From Porphyromonas sp. (GTDB lineage Bacteria; Bacteroidota; Bacteroidia; Bacteroidales; Porphyromonadaceae): 64,000 bases of DNA. Both the position numbers and the translations under genes were made by a program. Shown here one piece after another: positions 48,763 to 58,909 of this stretch (position 1 is its first letter; the number at the start of each line of letters is the position of its first letter). A model generated the notes under the pieces. The model saw nothing but the letters and a program-made list of their open reading frames with translations, made no database searches and was not told the DNA's origin. The DNA lies in the NCBI GenBank assembly GCA_022772085.1, contig JALFBN010000005.1, positions 1 through 64,000 on the forward strand, written 5' to 3'.

Positions 48763-49017
48763 ATGATGAGAAATCATAGAAAAGAACGTGTCGGGATTGT
48801 CACTAGCAATAAGATGGATAAGTCCATCACGATTGCTATCCGTTGGAAGGAAAAGCATCCCATCTACGGCAAGTTTGTAAATAAAACCAAGAAACTTTAT
48901 GCTCACGACGAGAAGAACGAATGCAACGTGGGTGATAAAGTACGTGTGATGGAGACTCGTCCATTGAGTCGCCTTAAGCGTTGGAGATTAATAGAAATCA
49001 TCGAAAGAGCGAAGTAA
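48763..49017 (+). CDS. rpsQ: 30S ribosomal protein S17
   Basis: An 84-residue OB-fold S17. [39 protein letters not shown] are diagnostic. Six bases to rplN. Confidence 0.95.
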   Translation: MMRNHRKERVGIVTSNKMDKSITIAIRWKEKHPIYGKFVNKTKKLYAHDEKNECNVGDKVRVMETRPLSRLKRWRLIEIIERAK

Positions 49018-49023
49018 TAGACT

Positions 49024-49389
49024 ATGATACAGCAAGAATCAAGACTCAAAGTCGCTGATAATAGCGGAGCTCGCGAGGTACTTTGTATCCGTGTCCTTGG
49101 TGGTACACGTCGTCGTTATGCTTCTGTAGGCGATATCATCGTTGTGTCCGTAAAGAGTGTAGTTCCTTCAAGTGATGTAAAGAAAGGTGCCGTTTCCAAG
49201 GCCCTTATTGTGCGTACGAAGAAGGAAATCCGTCGTGCCGATGGATCTTATATTCGTTTCAGCGACAATGCTTGTGTGCTCCTTTCGGCTTCAGGCGATC
49301 TCCGTGGTACTCGTATTTTTGGTCCTGTAGCTCGTGAGCTTCGTGCCGTAAATATGAAGGTTGTTTCACTAGCACCCGAAGTGCTCTAA
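49024..49389 (+). CDS. rplN: 50S ribosomal protein L14
   Basis: A 121-residue L14 at the subunit interface: [20 protein letters not shown], then [23 protein letters not shown] at the end. Complete. Confidence 0.96.
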   Translation: MIQQESRLKVADNSGAREVLCIRVLGGTRRRYASVGDIIVVSVKSVVPSSDVKKGAVSKALIVRTKKEIRRADGSYIRFSDNACVLLSASGDLRGTRIFGPVARELRAVNMKVVSLAPEVL

Positions 49390-49406
49390 AAATCGTTTGA
49401 ACTTAT

Positions 49407-49727
49407 ATGAGCAAGTTGAATATAAAGAAGGGCGATAACGTATTCGTTAATTCCGGCGAATATCGTGGTCGTACAGGTCGCGTTCTCAAGGTATTGTCCG
49501 AAAAGAATCGTGTTATCGTGGAAGGGCTTAATATGATCAAGAAGCATACGAAGCCCAATGCCAAGAATCCTCAGGGTGGTATCATTGAGGAAGAGGGTAC
49601 GATCCACATCTCAAACGTAAATCTTGTAGACCCAAAGTCGGGTAAGGCTACTCGCGTAGGTCGTAAGAAGGACGCCAACAACAAAAGTATTCGTTACGCC
49701 AAGAAGTCAGGAGAGGAGATTAAATAA
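49407..49727 (+). CDS. rplX: 50S ribosomal protein L24
   Basis: A 106-residue L24, an early assembly initiator, with the KOW motif [22 protein letters not shown]. Its stop overlaps the first base of the rplE start. Confidence 0.94.
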   Translation: MSKLNIKKGDNVFVNSGEYRGRTGRVLKVLSEKNRVIVEGLNMIKKHTKPNAKNPQGGIIEEEGTIHISNVNLVDPKSGKATRVGRKKDANNKSIRYAKKSGEEIK

Positions 49728-50284
49728 TGAGCGCCAATACAACAAGTCTTAAGACTGAATATAAGGAGCGCATTGCTCCCGAATTGATGAAGCACTTTGG
49801 CTACACAAGCGTTATGCAGGTGCCAAAGCTCACCAAGATTGTAATTAACCAAGGTCTCGGTATTGCCACAGGCGATAAGAAGATTATTGATGTAGCAATC
49901 GAAGAACTCACGGCTATTACTGGACAAAAGGCTGTGCCTACGTATTCTAAGAAAGATATCTCTAACTTCAAACTGCGTCGCAAGATGCCTATTGGGGTTA
50001 TGGTAACGCTTCGTCGTGATCGTATGTATGAGTTCCTCGAACGTCTCGTTCGCGTGGTTTTGCCCCGAATCCGTGACTTTAAGGGTATCAATAGTAAGTT
50101 GGATGGTCGTGGTAATTATACTTTGGGTATTGATGAGCAGATCATCTTCCCAGAAATAAATATCGATACGATTACCAAAATATTGGGGATGAATATTACC
50201 TTTGTAACCACTGCGGAAACCGATGAGGAAGGTTTTGAACTCCTCAAAGAGTTTGGCCTCCCCTTTAAGAACACCGCTAAGTAA
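49727..50284 (+). CDS. rplE: 50S ribosomal protein L5
   Basis: A 185-residue L5, which binds 5S r[33 protein letters not shown] and [15 protein letters not shown] are conserved. It overlaps rplX by one base. Confidence 0.96.
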   Translation: MSANTTSLKTEYKERIAPELMKHFGYTSVMQVPKLTKIVINQGLGIATGDKKIIDVAIEELTAITGQKAVPTYSKKDISNFKLRRKMPIGVMVTLRRDRMYEFLERLVRVVLPRIRDFKGINSKLDGRGNYTLGIDEQIIFPEINIDTITKILGMNITFVTTAETDEEGFELLKEFGLPFKNTAK

Positions 50285-50292
50285 TAAGATCT

Positions 50293-50562
50293 ATGGCAAA
50301 AGAATCGATGAAAGCCCGTGAGGCTAAGCGACAAAGAATGGTTGCTAAATATGCCGAAAAGCGAGCTCAACTCAAGAAGGAGGGTGACTATGAAGCATTG
50401 CAAGCGATCCCCCGTAATGCGTCTCCGGTACGCCTGCACAATCGTTGTAGTATGACTGGTCGTCCTAAAGGGTATATGCGTCAGTTTGGTATTTCACGTA
50501 TTCAATTCCGTGAAATGGCCTCCAAGGGTCTTATCCCAGGGGTGAAGAAAGCAAGCTGGTAA
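50293..50562 (+). CDS. rpsN: 30S ribosomal protein S14 (zinc-independent form)
   Basis: An 89-residue S14 of the long, cysteine-poor type: [23 protein letters not shown]. It lacks the CxxC...CxxC zinc site of the short form. Eight bases after rplE. Confidence 0.94.
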   Translation: MAKESMKAREAKRQRMVAKYAEKRAQLKKEGDYEALQAIPRNASPVRLHNRCSMTGRPKGYMRQFGISRIQFREMASKGLIPGVKKASW

Positions 50563-50635
50563 TCCCCCCCCCTCATCAAAATAGAGTGTTTAAATATTGT
50601 CTGGGTATCCAGATCAATTTAATTCAGAATATTAT

Positions 50636-51034
50636 ATGACTGATCCTATTGCAGATTATCTGACAAGATTGCGAAATGCAATCAACGCAGGGCATCGTGT
50701 CGTAGAGATTCCTTCTTCTCGCATCAAGCAGGAGATCACAAAGGTTCTCTTTGACAAAGGATACATCCTCAACTACAAGTTTGAGGCTGTAGACGACTGT
50801 CGTGCTATCATCAAGGTCGCTCTCAAGTATGACCTTGCTCAGAAGACCAACGCCATCAAAGCTCTTAAACGCGTTTCGCGTCCGGGTCTTCGCCGTTATG
50901 TAGGTTACCGTGACCTTCCTCGCGTGTTGAATGGTCTTGGTATCGCAATCCTTTCTACTTCTCGTGGCGTGATGACCGATAAGGAAGCTCGCGATCTCAA
51001 GGTAGGAGGGGAAGTATTGTGTTATATCTATTAA
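50636..51034 (+). CDS. rpsH: 30S ribosomal protein S8
   Basis: A 132-residue S8. The start is ATG 50636 (MTDPIADYLTRLRNA); the open frame from 50597 adds 13 residues that are not S8-like. In E. coli S8 represses the spc operon at the rplE region. The end GVMTDKEARDLKVGGEVLCYIY is typical. Confidence 0.95.
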   Translation: MTDPIADYLTRLRNAINAGHRVVEIPSSRIKQEITKVLFDKGYILNYKFEAVDDCRAIIKVALKYDLAQKTNAIKALKRVSRPGLRRYVGYRDLPRVLNGLGIAILSTSRGVMTDKEARDLKVGGEVLCYIY

Positions 51035-51053
51035 TCCTCAGGAGAAACAAGTT

Positions 51054-51605
51054 ATGTCAAGAATAGGAAAATTGCCCATCGCACTCCCTAAAGGCGTTAC
51101 GGTTACTCTTGCTGATAATAATGTAACTGTAAAAGGACCTAAGGGCGAGCTTTCACAGTATGTGGATCCTCGTATTAGCGTGTCTGTCGAAGAAGGAGAG
51201 GTAAAGCTCTCTCGTGCTACTGATGATAAAGAAGATAGAGCTCTTCATGGTCTCTATCGTTCTCTCGTAAATAACATGGTTGTTGGTGTATCCGAAGGGT
51301 TTAAGAAGTCTTTGGAATTGGTTGGTGTCGGTTACCGTGCATCAAACCAAGGACAACTCCTTGAGCTTTCTCTCGGTTTTACGCACCCAATCTTTTTCAT
51401 GCTCCCTGCCGAAATTAAGGTGGAAACAAAGAGCGAACGTAACAAGAACCCCTTCATCTATTTGGAGTCTTGCGATAAGCAACTTCTAGGTCAGGTATGT
51501 TCTAAGATTCGGTCTTTCCGTAAGCCTGAGCCATATAAGGGTAAGGGAATTAAGTTTGAAGGCGAGTTTATTCGTCGTAAGTCGGGTAAAACAGCTAGCA
51601 AGTAA
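51054..51605 (+). CDS. rplF: 50S ribosomal protein L6
   Basis: A 183-residue L6 near the GTPase centre: MSRIGKLPIALPKGV and the end EPYKGKGIKFEGEFIRRKSGKT. Complete. Confidence 0.95.
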   Translation: MSRIGKLPIALPKGVTVTLADNNVTVKGPKGELSQYVDPRISVSVEEGEVKLSRATDDKEDRALHGLYRSLVNNMVVGVSEGFKKSLELVGVGYRASNQGQLLELSLGFTHPIFFMLPAEIKVETKSERNKNPFIYLESCDKQLLGQVCSKIRSFRKPEPYKGKGIKFEGEFIRRKSGKTASK

Positions 51606-51617
51606 CTCTAGATTATC

Positions 51618-51962
51618 ATGACAACAAAAGAACTTAGAAGACTTCGTATTAAAACGAGTGTGCGTGGTAAAGTTAGTGGTACTAAGCAGCGTCCGCGCCT
51701 TACTGTATTCCGCAGTAATAAACAAATCTACGCTCAGATTATTGACGATATAGAAGGTCGTACTTTGGCTAGTGCATCCTCTTTGGCTCTTGGTGCTACC
51801 GGTGCTAAAAAGGAGATTGCTTCCAAGGTGGGAGAGGCTATTGCTCAGCGTGCAAAGGAAGCTGGTATTGAAGCCGTAGTTTTTGACCGAAATGGCTATC
51901 TCTATCATGGTCGTATCAAGGAGTTGGCAGATGCCGCTCGTAATGGTGGTCTTAAATTTTAA
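51618..51962 (+). CDS. rplR: 50S ribosomal protein L18
   Basis: A 114-residue L18 in the central protuberance, binding 5S r[25 protein letters not shown]. Six bases to rpsE. Confidence 0.94.
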   Translation: MTTKELRRLRIKTSVRGKVSGTKQRPRLTVFRSNKQIYAQIIDDIEGRTLASASSLALGATGAKKEIASKVGEAIAQRAKEAGIEAVVFDRNGYLYHGRIKELADAARNGGLKF

Positions 51963-51968
51963 AGAACA

Positions 51969-52487
51969 ATGGCAACAGCATTCAATAGAGTAAAGTCTAC
52001 CAACGACTTAGAATTGACCGATCGCTTAGTAGCGATCAACCGAGTAACGAAAGTAACGAAGGGTGGCCGTACGTTTACCTTCGCTGCCATCGTTGTGGTT
52101 GGTAATCAAGATGGCGTTATTGGCCTAGGGCTTGGTAAAGCAGGTGAAGTAAGCACTGCTATCGCCAAGGGTGTAGAGTCTGCAAAGAAAAATCTGATCC
52201 GCGTTCCCATTCACAATGGTACTATCCCTCACGAACAAAAAGCTTCGTTTGGCGGTGCTAGCGTACTCATTCGTCCAGCCTCTCAAGGTACTGGAGTAGT
52301 AGCCGGTGGTGCTATGCGTGCCGTATTGGAAAGCGTGGGTATTACAGATGTACTTGCTAAGAGTCAAGGTTCGTCTAATGCTCACAACTTGGTGAAAGCT
52401 ACGATTGCTGCTCTTGCAGAGCTTAGAGATCCTCTCATGGTTGCTAAGTCTCGTGGTATCTCAGTAGAAAAGGTTTTTAGAGGTTAA
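51969..52487 (+). CDS. rpsE: 30S ribosomal protein S5
   Basis: A 172-residue S5 with the [19 protein letters not shown] double-stranded-RNA-binding fold and [12 protein letters not shown] at the C-terminus. Spectinomycin-related protein. Confidence 0.96.
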   Translation: MATAFNRVKSTNDLELTDRLVAINRVTKVTKGGRTFTFAAIVVVGNQDGVIGLGLGKAGEVSTAIAKGVESAKKNLIRVPIHNGTIPHEQKASFGGASVLIRPASQGTGVVAGGAMRAVLESVGITDVLAKSQGSSNAHNLVKATIAALAELRDPLMVAKSRGISVEKVFRG

Positions 52488-52503
52488 TAGAAAGGAATAG
52501 ACT

Positions 52504-52680
52504 ATGTCTACAATAAAAGTTAAACAAGTACGGAGTCGTATCCGTCGCCCCAAGAACCAAAAGCTAAACCTCGATGCTCTCGGATTGAAAAAACTCAATC
52601 AGGTAGTGGAGCACGAAGATACCCCACAGATCCGTGGTATGATTGCCAAGGTTAGCCATTTGGTAGAAATAGTAGAATAA
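52504..52680 (+). CDS. rpmD: 50S ribosomal protein L30
   Basis: A 58-residue frame between rpsE and rplO, read directly from the sequence: [20 protein letters not shown], then [20 protein letters not shown]. It matches L30 in length, motif and position. Sixteen bases after rpsE. Confidence 0.94.
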   Translation: MSTIKVKQVRSRIRRPKNQKLNLDALGLKKLNQVVEHEDTPQIRGMIAKVSHLVEIVE

Positions 52681-52698
52681 TTAAGCATAAGTGAAGCT

Positions 52699-53145
52699 AT
52701 GAATTTGTCTAGTCTGAAACCAGCTACTGGTTCTACTCATGCTCGCAAACGTATCGGTCGCGGTCCCGGTTCCGGACTCGGTGGTACGTCTACGCGAGGT
52801 CATAAGGGGGCTAAGTCTCGCTCTGGTTATAAGCATAAAGTCGGCTTTGAAGGAGGTCAAATGCCCATTCAACGTCGACTTCCAAAGTTTGGATTTAAGA
52901 ATATCAATCGTGTAGAATACCGTCCTGTTAATCTAGAAGTGGTACAAGAACTCTCTGAAAAATTGGGTTGCACCACGATTAACAAGGAGCTACTTGTGGA
53001 GACAGGATATGCCTCGTCCAAGGATTTGATCAAGATCTTGGGTTGTGGTGAAGTACGCGCCGCTCTTACTGTCGAAGCTGATGCTTTCTCTAAGAAAGCC
53101 GAAGAAGCTATCACAGCGGCTGGTGGTTCTGCTGTAAAACTGTAA
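52699..53145 (+). CDS. rplO: 50S ribosomal protein L15
   Basis: A 148-residue L15: NLSSLKPATGSTHARKRIGRGPGSG, then GGQMPIQRRLPKFGF. Five bases to secY. Confidence 0.95.
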   Translation: MNLSSLKPATGSTHARKRIGRGPGSGLGGTSTRGHKGAKSRSGYKHKVGFEGGQMPIQRRLPKFGFKNINRVEYRPVNLEVVQELSEKLGCTTINKELLVETGYASSKDLIKILGCGEVRAALTVEADAFSKKAEEAITAAGGSAVKL

Positions 53146-53150
53146 ACTTT

Positions 53151-54491
53151 ATGAGGTTAGTAGAGACATTGAAGAATATATGGAAGATTGAGGACCTCCG
53201 CAAGAAGCTTCTCATCACCATATTATATGTGGTTATTTACCGCTTAGGATCCTTTGTGGTGATCCCTGGTATCGATCCCGAAGCATTGAGCGCACTCCAA
53301 TCTCAAACGGAGGGTGGGCTATTGGCTCTGGTAGATATGTTCTCTGGTGGTGCATTCTCGCACGCCTCGATCTTTGCCTTGGGGATTATGCCCTATATCT
53401 CGGCTTCGATCGTAATGCAACTTGCAGCAATCATTATCCCCTCGATGCAAAAGTTGCAACGGGAAGGTGAGAGTGGACGTCGCAAGATCAATCAGTGGAC
53501 ACGTTACCTCACGGTCTTAATCTTATTGCTTCAGGCTCCTGCTTACCTCATGAACCTTAGTTCGCAACTCGCAGCAACAGGAGCTCAACTCCCTGCTGGG
53601 TTCTGGTTCCAAGCATATGCTACTATTATCCTTACTGGGGGTAGTATGTTCGTCCTTTGGCTTGGTGAACGCATTACAGACAAGGGTATTGGTAATGGTA
53701 TTTCCTTTATAATTCTTGTTGGTATTATTGCTCGCCTGCCTCAGGCTTTGTCTGCTGAATTTATGTTCCGCTTAAATAGCGCAGCTGGTGGTATGGTTGC
53801 TTTTTTGGCCGAAATCGTTTTCCTATTGTTTGTTTCTGCCGGTGCAATCCTTCTAGTACAAGGTACTCGTAAGGTTCCTGTACAATATGCAAAGCGGGTT
53901 GTAGGGAATAAGCAATTCGGAGGCGCTCGCCAGTACATTCCCCTCAAGGTGAATGCTGCTAACGTGATGCCGATCATCTTTGCTCAGGCTATTATGTTTA
54001 TTCCTATTTCGGTGATGAATATGGCTCGTGTCGGAGAGGGTAGTGCATTTGTACAAGCTTTTACGGATAATACAAGCTTTTGGTACAACTTCACATTCGC
54101 AGTTTTGATTCTGCTCTTTACATACTTCTATACGGCTATCACGATCAATCCTACTCAGATGGCAGAGGACTTGAAGCGCAACAATGGTTTTATTCCTGGA
54201 ATTAAACCGGGAAAGCAGACTCGTGATTATATCGATACCATCATGGATCGTATCACGTTGCCGGGAGCATTTTTCCTTGCGATTGTTGCTATCCTTCCTG
54301 CTTTTGCCGAATTGCTCGGTATTAGTGCTGGGTTCGCTCAGTTCTTCGGAGGAACATCTCTTCTGATCCTCGTGGGGGTTGTACTTGATACGCTACAGCA
54401 GTTGGAGAGTCATCTTTTGATGCGTCACTATGATGGTTTGCTCAAGAGCGGTCGTATTAAGGGACGTACAGGGAGTGTTTCGGCATATTAA
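53151..54491 (+). CDS. secY: protein translocase subunit SecY
   Basis: A 446-residue inner-membrane protein with ten membrane helices that forms the Sec channel. The plug-region and lateral-gate helices are recognisable, as are MPYISASIVMQL and QREGESGRRKINQWTRYLT. A normal length. It follows rplO and is translated with the ribosomal operon. Confidence 0.96.
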   Translation: MRLVETLKNIWKIEDLRKKLLITILYVVIYRLGSFVVIPGIDPEALSALQSQTEGGLLALVDMFSGGAFSHASIFALGIMPYISASIVMQLAAIIIPSMQKLQREGESGRRKINQWTRYLTVLILLLQAPAYLMNLSSQLAATGAQLPAGFWFQAYATIILTGGSMFVLWLGERITDKGIGNGISFIILVGIIARLPQALSAEFMFRLNSAAGGMVAFLAEIVFLLFVSAGAILLVQGTRKVPVQYAKRVVGNKQFGGARQYIPLKVNAANVMPIIFAQAIMFIPISVMNMARVGEGSAFVQAFTDNTSFWYNFTFAVLILLFTYFYTAITINPTQMAEDLKRNNGFIPGIKPGKQTRDYIDTIMDRITLPGAFFLAIVAILPAFAELLGISAGFAQFFGGTSLLILVGVVLDTLQQLESHLLMRHYDGLLKSGRIKGRTGSVSAY

Positions 54492-54497
54492 ACAAAA

Positions 54498-55283
54498 ATG
54501 ATAACTCTCAAAACAGACGAAGAAATCAGCTTAATGAGGGCGGCCAATCAGTTGGTTGGTCGCACCTTGGCTGAAGTTGCAAAACATATTGCTCCTGGAG
54601 TTTCCACTCTAGAGCTGGACAAGGTCGCTCACGACTTTATCTGTGACAATGGTGCTACTCCGGCTTTCTTAGGTTATGGAGGATTCCCCGGAAGTATTTG
54701 CACTTCGATCAATGATCAGGTGGTGCACGGTATCCCTCGGGCAGATGTTTTTCTAAAAGAGGGTGATGTTATTTCCGTTGATTGCGGTACTAAGCTCAAG
54801 GGTTTTACTGGAGATTCTGCTTACACATTCGCTGTTGGAGAGATCTCAGATGAGGTAAGACAACTCTTAGTGGCAACGAAAGCCTCTCTTTATAAGGGAA
54901 TCGAACAGGCTGTTGCCGGCAATCGAGTTGGTCATATCGGAGAGGCTGTACAACGCTATACGGAGGCTCTAGGGTACGGAGTCGTGCGTGAGTTGGTTGG
55001 TCATGGTATCGGTCACAATATGCACGAGTCTCCGGAAGTTCCCAATTACGGACGTAGAGGTACCGGAGCTCTCTTGCGTAACGGAATGTGTATCTGCATT
55101 GAGCCCATGATTAATATGGGAAGCAAGAATGTAGTGTTTGAAAATGATGGTTGGACGGTACGAACAAAAGACGGAAAACCATCGGCACATTTCGAGCATT
55201 GTATTGCCATCGTGCAAGGAGAGGCGCAGATTCTTTCTTCGTTTGAGTTTATAAAGGAAGTTTTGAGAGATCGAGAATTTTAA
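54498..55283 (+). CDS. map: type I methionine aminopeptidase
   Basis: A 261-residue metallopeptidase that removes the initiator Met. Metal and active-site motifs: [20 protein letters not shown] (Asp pair), [12 protein letters not shown] (His), IEPMIN (Glu) and [10 protein letters not shown] (Glu-containing region). Six bases after secY; infA follows after one base. Confidence 0.95.
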   Translation: MITLKTDEEISLMRAANQLVGRTLAEVAKHIAPGVSTLELDKVAHDFICDNGATPAFLGYGGFPGSICTSINDQVVHGIPRADVFLKEGDVISVDCGTKLKGFTGDSAYTFAVGEISDEVRQLLVATKASLYKGIEQAVAGNRVGHIGEAVQRYTEALGYGVVRELVGHGIGHNMHESPEVPNYGRRGTGALLRNGMCICIEPMINMGSKNVVFENDGWTVRTKDGKPSAHFEHCIAIVQGEAQILSSFEFIKEVLRDREF

Positions 55284-55284
55284 T

Positions 55285-55503
55285 ATGGCAAAACAGGCAG
55301 CTATCGAACAGGACGGCATTATATTGGAGGCTCTCTCCAATGCGATGTTTAAGGTCGAATTGCAAAATGGGCATGTTATCACTGCCCATATATCGGGTAA
55401 GATGCGTATGCACTTCATACGAATCCTCCCGGGAGATAAGGTAAAGGTTGAAATGTCGCCCTATGACTTGACCAAAGGGCGCATCAGTTATCGTTATAAG
55501 TAA
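55285..55503 (+). CDS. infA: translation initiation factor IF-1
   Basis: A 72-residue OB-fold factor: [21 protein letters not shown], then GRISYRYK at the end. It blocks the A site during initiation. It begins one base after the map stop codon. Confidence 0.96.
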   Translation: MAKQAAIEQDGIILEALSNAMFKVELQNGHVITAHISGKMRMHFIRILPGDKVKVEMSPYDLTKGRISYRYK

Positions 55504-55527
55504 ATAGATAGAGATTCTTCAAAAGAT

Positions 55528-55644
55528 ATGAAAGTAAGAGCATCTTTAAAGAAGCGCACGCCCGACTGTCAGATAGTACGTCGTAAGGGGCGTTTGTATG
55601 TGATCAACAAAAAGAACCCTAAGTTCAAGCAACGTCAGGGTTGA
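55528..55644 (+). CDS. rpmJ: 50S ribosomal protein L36 (zinc-free form)
   Basis: A 38-residue frame: [19 protein letters not shown], ending [11 protein letters not shown]. Three of the four zinc ligands of classic L36 are replaced: Cys11 is Thr, Cys27 is Asn and His33 is Phe; only Cys14 remains. Such C-minus L36 proteins work without zinc. Twenty-four bases after infA. Confidence 0.94.
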   Translation: MKVRASLKKRTPDCQIVRRKGRLYVINKKNPKFKQRQG

Positions 55645-55677
55645 TCCATAACCAAAGAAGTAATACAAATATAGACT

Positions 55678-56058
55678 ATGGCTATAAGAATTGTCGGCGT
55701 TGATTTGCCACAAAACAAGAGAGGTGAAATTGCCTTGACCTATATTTTTGGTATAGGCCGCAGCCGTGCCGCTTACATCCTTGATAAAGCAGGCATTGAT
55801 AAAAACATTAAGGTAAAGGATTGGACTGACGACCAAGCTGCCCAGATCCGTGAGATCATTGGTGCTGAGTTTAAGGTGGAGGGAGATCTCCGTAGCGAAG
55901 TGCAACTCAATATCAAGCGTCTTATGGATATTGGTTGCTATCGTGGTATTCGTCATCGTATCGGTCTGCCCGTAAGAGGTCAAAGCACGAAAAACAATGC
56001 TCGTACTCGCAAGGGTAAGAAGAAGACCGTAGCAAATAAGAAGAAGGCTACTAAGTAA
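55678..56058 (+). CDS. rpsM: 30S ribosomal protein S13
   Basis: A 126-residue S13 in the head, contacting t[23 protein letters not shown] and [22 protein letters not shown], with a basic tail. Normal length. Confidence 0.95.
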   Translation: MAIRIVGVDLPQNKRGEIALTYIFGIGRSRAAYILDKAGIDKNIKVKDWTDDQAAQIREIIGAEFKVEGDLRSEVQLNIKRLMDIGCYRGIRHRIGLPVRGQSTKNNARTRKGKKKTVANKKKATK

Positions 56059-56074
56059 TAAGACGATTATCAAT

Positions 56075-56461
56075 ATGGCAAAGAAAGCAACAGCCAAGAA
56101 GCGTGTGGTAAAGGTAGAAGCTACCGGTCAGGCACATATCCACTCTTCTTTCAACAACATTATTGTGTCTATTACCAACAATGAGGGTCAGGTGATAAGC
56201 TGGTCTAGTGCTGGTAAGATGGGATTTAGAAGTTCCAAGAAGAACACTCCTTATGCCGCTCAGATGGCTGCTCAAGATTGTGCAAAAGTAGCATACGATC
56301 TCGGTCTCCGTCGTGTAAAGGTATATGTAAAGGGTCCTGGTAATGGTCGTGAGTCTGCTATTCGTACGATTCATGGTGCAGGTATTGAGGTAACTGAGAT
56401 CATCGATGTTACTCCATTGCCACACAATGGATGTCGTCCTCCCAAGAAACGCAAAGTGTGA
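56075..56461 (+). CDS. rpsK: 30S ribosomal protein S11
   Basis: A 128-residue S11: [20 protein letters not shown] and the end [13 protein letters not shown]-like [13 protein letters not shown]. Complete; 319 bases before rpsD. Confidence 0.95.
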   Translation: MAKKATAKKRVVKVEATGQAHIHSSFNNIIVSITNNEGQVISWSSAGKMGFRSSKKNTPYAAQMAAQDCAKVAYDLGLRRVKVYVKGPGNGRESAIRTIHGAGIEVTEIIDVTPLPHNGCRPPKKRKV

Positions 56462-56780
56462 TTTTTACGGCGTAGAGATAAGAATATAGGGGATCTTATT
56501 CGTACTCATCTCATATTGTATGAGGAGGAGTGTTTATGATAATTGGATTTCCACCTCTTCATCACTCTTTCATTACTCGTTGCGCCTTTTGTAGTTGGAG
56601 ATTTTGACCTATTCATTTTTTTCCCTCTCTTGCGAATAGGACTGCGGCTGTTTTTCTTCAACCAAAAATAAAGGACACGATTGATGTTATTAGAAGAAAT
56701 AAGGAGGTAACCTCTTCAAACGCTCTTCCTACTTCTTCGGAAGTGTATTGATATGGATTCCCATTACTCATTAAAATATT
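56462..56780. other. leader between rpsK and rpsD
   Basis: No gene. A hairpin CTCATA-TTG-TATGAG lies at 56510-56524. An isolated AGGAGGT lies about 80 bases before the rpsD start with no ATG at the right distance. The stretch is long for the operon and could hold an S4 autoregulatory site or a second promoter, but no -7 consensus is seen. Confidence 0.4.
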
Positions 56781-57386
56781 ATGGCAAGATATACAGGTCC
56801 TAAATCAAAAGTTGCTCGTCGATTTGGCGAGCCTATCTTTGGTCCCGATAAGGTACTTAGTAAAAAGAACTATCCTCCAGGTCAGCATGGAGTTGGTCGT
56901 CGTCGCAAATCTAGCGAATACGGCATCCAGCTTGCCGAGAAGCAAAAGGCTAAGTATACCTATGGGGTGCTGGAACGTCAGTTCCGCAATTTGTTCAAAG
57001 CTGCACAGCGTTCTAAGGGTGTAACCGGTGAAGTCCTTCTCCAACTTTTGGAGTGCCGACTCGATAATGTTGTTTATCGTCTTGGTATTGCACCTACCCG
57101 TGCCGCAGCTCGTCAGATTGTGTCTCACCGTCACATTACTGTGGATGGAAACGTCGTAAACATCCCTTCTTACTCTGTAAAGCCCGGGCAGATCATTGCT
57201 GTTCGCGAGCGCGATAAGAGTATGGAAGTGATTGCCGATTCACTCTCTGGCTTCAACCATGGTAAGTATTCTTGGATTGAATGGGATAACAGCTCCATGT
57301 CCGGTAAATTCCTTAATGTGCCTCAACGTGCTGATATCCCTGAAAATATAAAGGAACAACTTATCGTTGAATTGTACTCTAAATAA
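56781..57386 (+). CDS. rpsD: 30S ribosomal protein S4
   Basis: A 201-residue S4, an assembly initiator: [20 protein letters not shown], then [21 protein letters not shown] (S4 RNA-binding fold). In other bacteria it represses the alpha operon. Confidence 0.96.
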   Translation: MARYTGPKSKVARRFGEPIFGPDKVLSKKNYPPGQHGVGRRRKSSEYGIQLAEKQKAKYTYGVLERQFRNLFKAAQRSKGVTGEVLLQLLECRLDNVVYRLGIAPTRAAARQIVSHRHITVDGNVVNIPSYSVKPGQIIAVRERDKSMEVIADSLSGFNHGKYSWIEWDNSSMSGKFLNVPQRADIPENIKEQLIVELYSK

Positions 57387-57397
57387 TACTTGACATC

Positions 57398-58441
57398 ATG
57401 GCAATATTAGCATTTCAAAAACCCGAGAATGTTGTAAAAGTAGAGCTATCCGAGGAGGTTAAGAAATACCTTGAGGAAGAGGAGCACAAACATGAATTAG
57501 CTGCTCGATTCGAGTTCAAACCTCTAGAGCCTGGTTATGCCATGACCGTAGGAAATGCCCTACGTCGAATTTTGTTGTCTTCTCTTGAGGGCTATGCCAT
57601 CGCCTCTATTCGGATAGATGGTGTGGAGCACGAATTTGCTACTATTCCTGGTGTGACGGAAGATGTTACAAACATTATACTTAATCTCAAGAAGATCCGC
57701 TTCAAACAGAAGATCGATAATGCTGATGAAGAGGTAGTCACGGTCTCTTTCCCTGCTGGGAAGAATGTCTTTACAGCAGCGGATTTGAGTGAGGCACTTA
57801 CTAACTTTGAGGTAACCAATCTTCAGCAAACTATTTGTCATTTTGATCCACAAGTTGCTGGAAATGTAAAGATTGAGTTCCGCATCAATAAGGGTCGTGG
57901 TTATGTTCCTAGCGATGAGAATCGTCGGGAAGGTGATCCTGTCAATACGATTGCTATTGACTCTATCTACACTCCGATCCTCCGTGTGATGTTCAAGGAA
58001 GATAAGTGTCGTATCGAGCAAAAGACCGACTACGATCGTCTCATCCTGGAGGTGCTTACAGATGGAACGATTGAGCCCGAAATGGCTCTTCGCGAAGCTG
58101 CAAAGATCTTGATTGAGCACTTCTCAATGTTTAGCGATGGGGAGATGCAAGTAGAGGAATCTGATGGTGAGGCCGGAGATGTGATGGATGAAGAGACGAT
58201 TCGCGTGCGTCAGATGTTGCGACAAGAGTTAGACTCGTTCAACCTTTCGGTACGTGCTCGCAATTGTCTCCGCTCCAACAATGTATTCTCCTTGGCGGAT
58301 CTTGTAAAACATAATCGTCAAGAGCTTCTCAAATTCCGCAACTTTGGTAAGAAAACCTTTGAAGAACTTGAAGCTTTCCTTGCTGAGATCGGATTGGAGT
58401 TTGCAACAGACTTGAGTAAGTATAACCTAGATAAAGAGTAA
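57398..58441 (+). CDS. rpoA: DNA-directed RNA polymerase subunit alpha
   Basis: A 347-residue alpha subunit. The assembly domain has EPGYAMTVGNALRRILLSSLEGYAI, and the C-terminal domain has LDSFNLSVRARNCLRSNNV and KFRNFGKKTFEELEAFL. It is somewhat longer than the ~330 residues I recall for other Bacteroidales. The extra residues lie in an N-terminal acidic segment (ELSEEVKKYLEEEEHKHEL) before the conserved core. Eleven bases after rpsD; rplQ follows after three. Confidence 0.95.
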   Translation: MAILAFQKPENVVKVELSEEVKKYLEEEEHKHELAARFEFKPLEPGYAMTVGNALRRILLSSLEGYAIASIRIDGVEHEFATIPGVTEDVTNIILNLKKIRFKQKIDNADEEVVTVSFPAGKNVFTAADLSEALTNFEVTNLQQTICHFDPQVAGNVKIEFRINKGRGYVPSDENRREGDPVNTIAIDSIYTPILRVMFKEDKCRIEQKTDYDRLILEVLTDGTIEPEMALREAAKILIEHFSMFSDGEMQVEESDGEAGDVMDEETIRVRQMLRQELDSFNLSVRARNCLRSNNVFSLADLVKHNRQELLKFRNFGKKTFEELEAFLAEIGLEFATDLSKYNLDKE

Positions 58442-58444
58442 AAG

Positions 58445-58909
58445 ATGAGACATAATAAGAAATTCAATCATTTGGGTCGCACGAAGGCACACCGCGAGGC
58501 TATGCTTTCCAATATGGCCACTTCGCTTATTATGCATAAGCGTATTGCTACTACGGTAGCTAAGGCGAAGGCATTGCGTGTGTATGTAGAACCTATTATC
58601 ACGCGTTCAAAGAATGACAATTTGCACTCGCGTCGTATGGTTTTTGCAGAGCTTCAGAACAAGGAAGCTGTAAAGGAACTCTATGGGGTAGTTGCAGATA
58701 AGGTTGCTAATCGTCCCGGTGGTTACACTCGTATCTTACGTACGGGCTATCGTCTTGGTGATAACGCAGCAATGTGTATCATAGAGTTGGTTGATTTCAA
58801 CGAAGGTATGTTGGGAGAAACCAAGAAGGCTACGGCTCAGAAGCGTACGCGTCGCTCTCGTAAGTCTTCGACGGCTCAAGCAGAAGCTACCGCTCCTACA
58901 GAAGAATAA
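58445..58909 (+). CDS. rplQ: 50S ribosomal protein L17
   Basis: A 154-residue L17: [21 protein letters not shown] and [23 protein letters not shown], with an Ala/Thr/Lys-rich tail longer than in E. coli. Last gene of the superoperon. Confidence 0.95.
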   Translation: MRHNKKFNHLGRTKAHREAMLSNMATSLIMHKRIATTVAKAKALRVYVEPIITRSKNDNLHSRRMVFAELQNKEAVKELYGVVADKVANRPGGYTRILRTGYRLGDNAAMCIIELVDFNEGMLGETKKATAQKRTRRSRKSSTAQAEATAPTEE

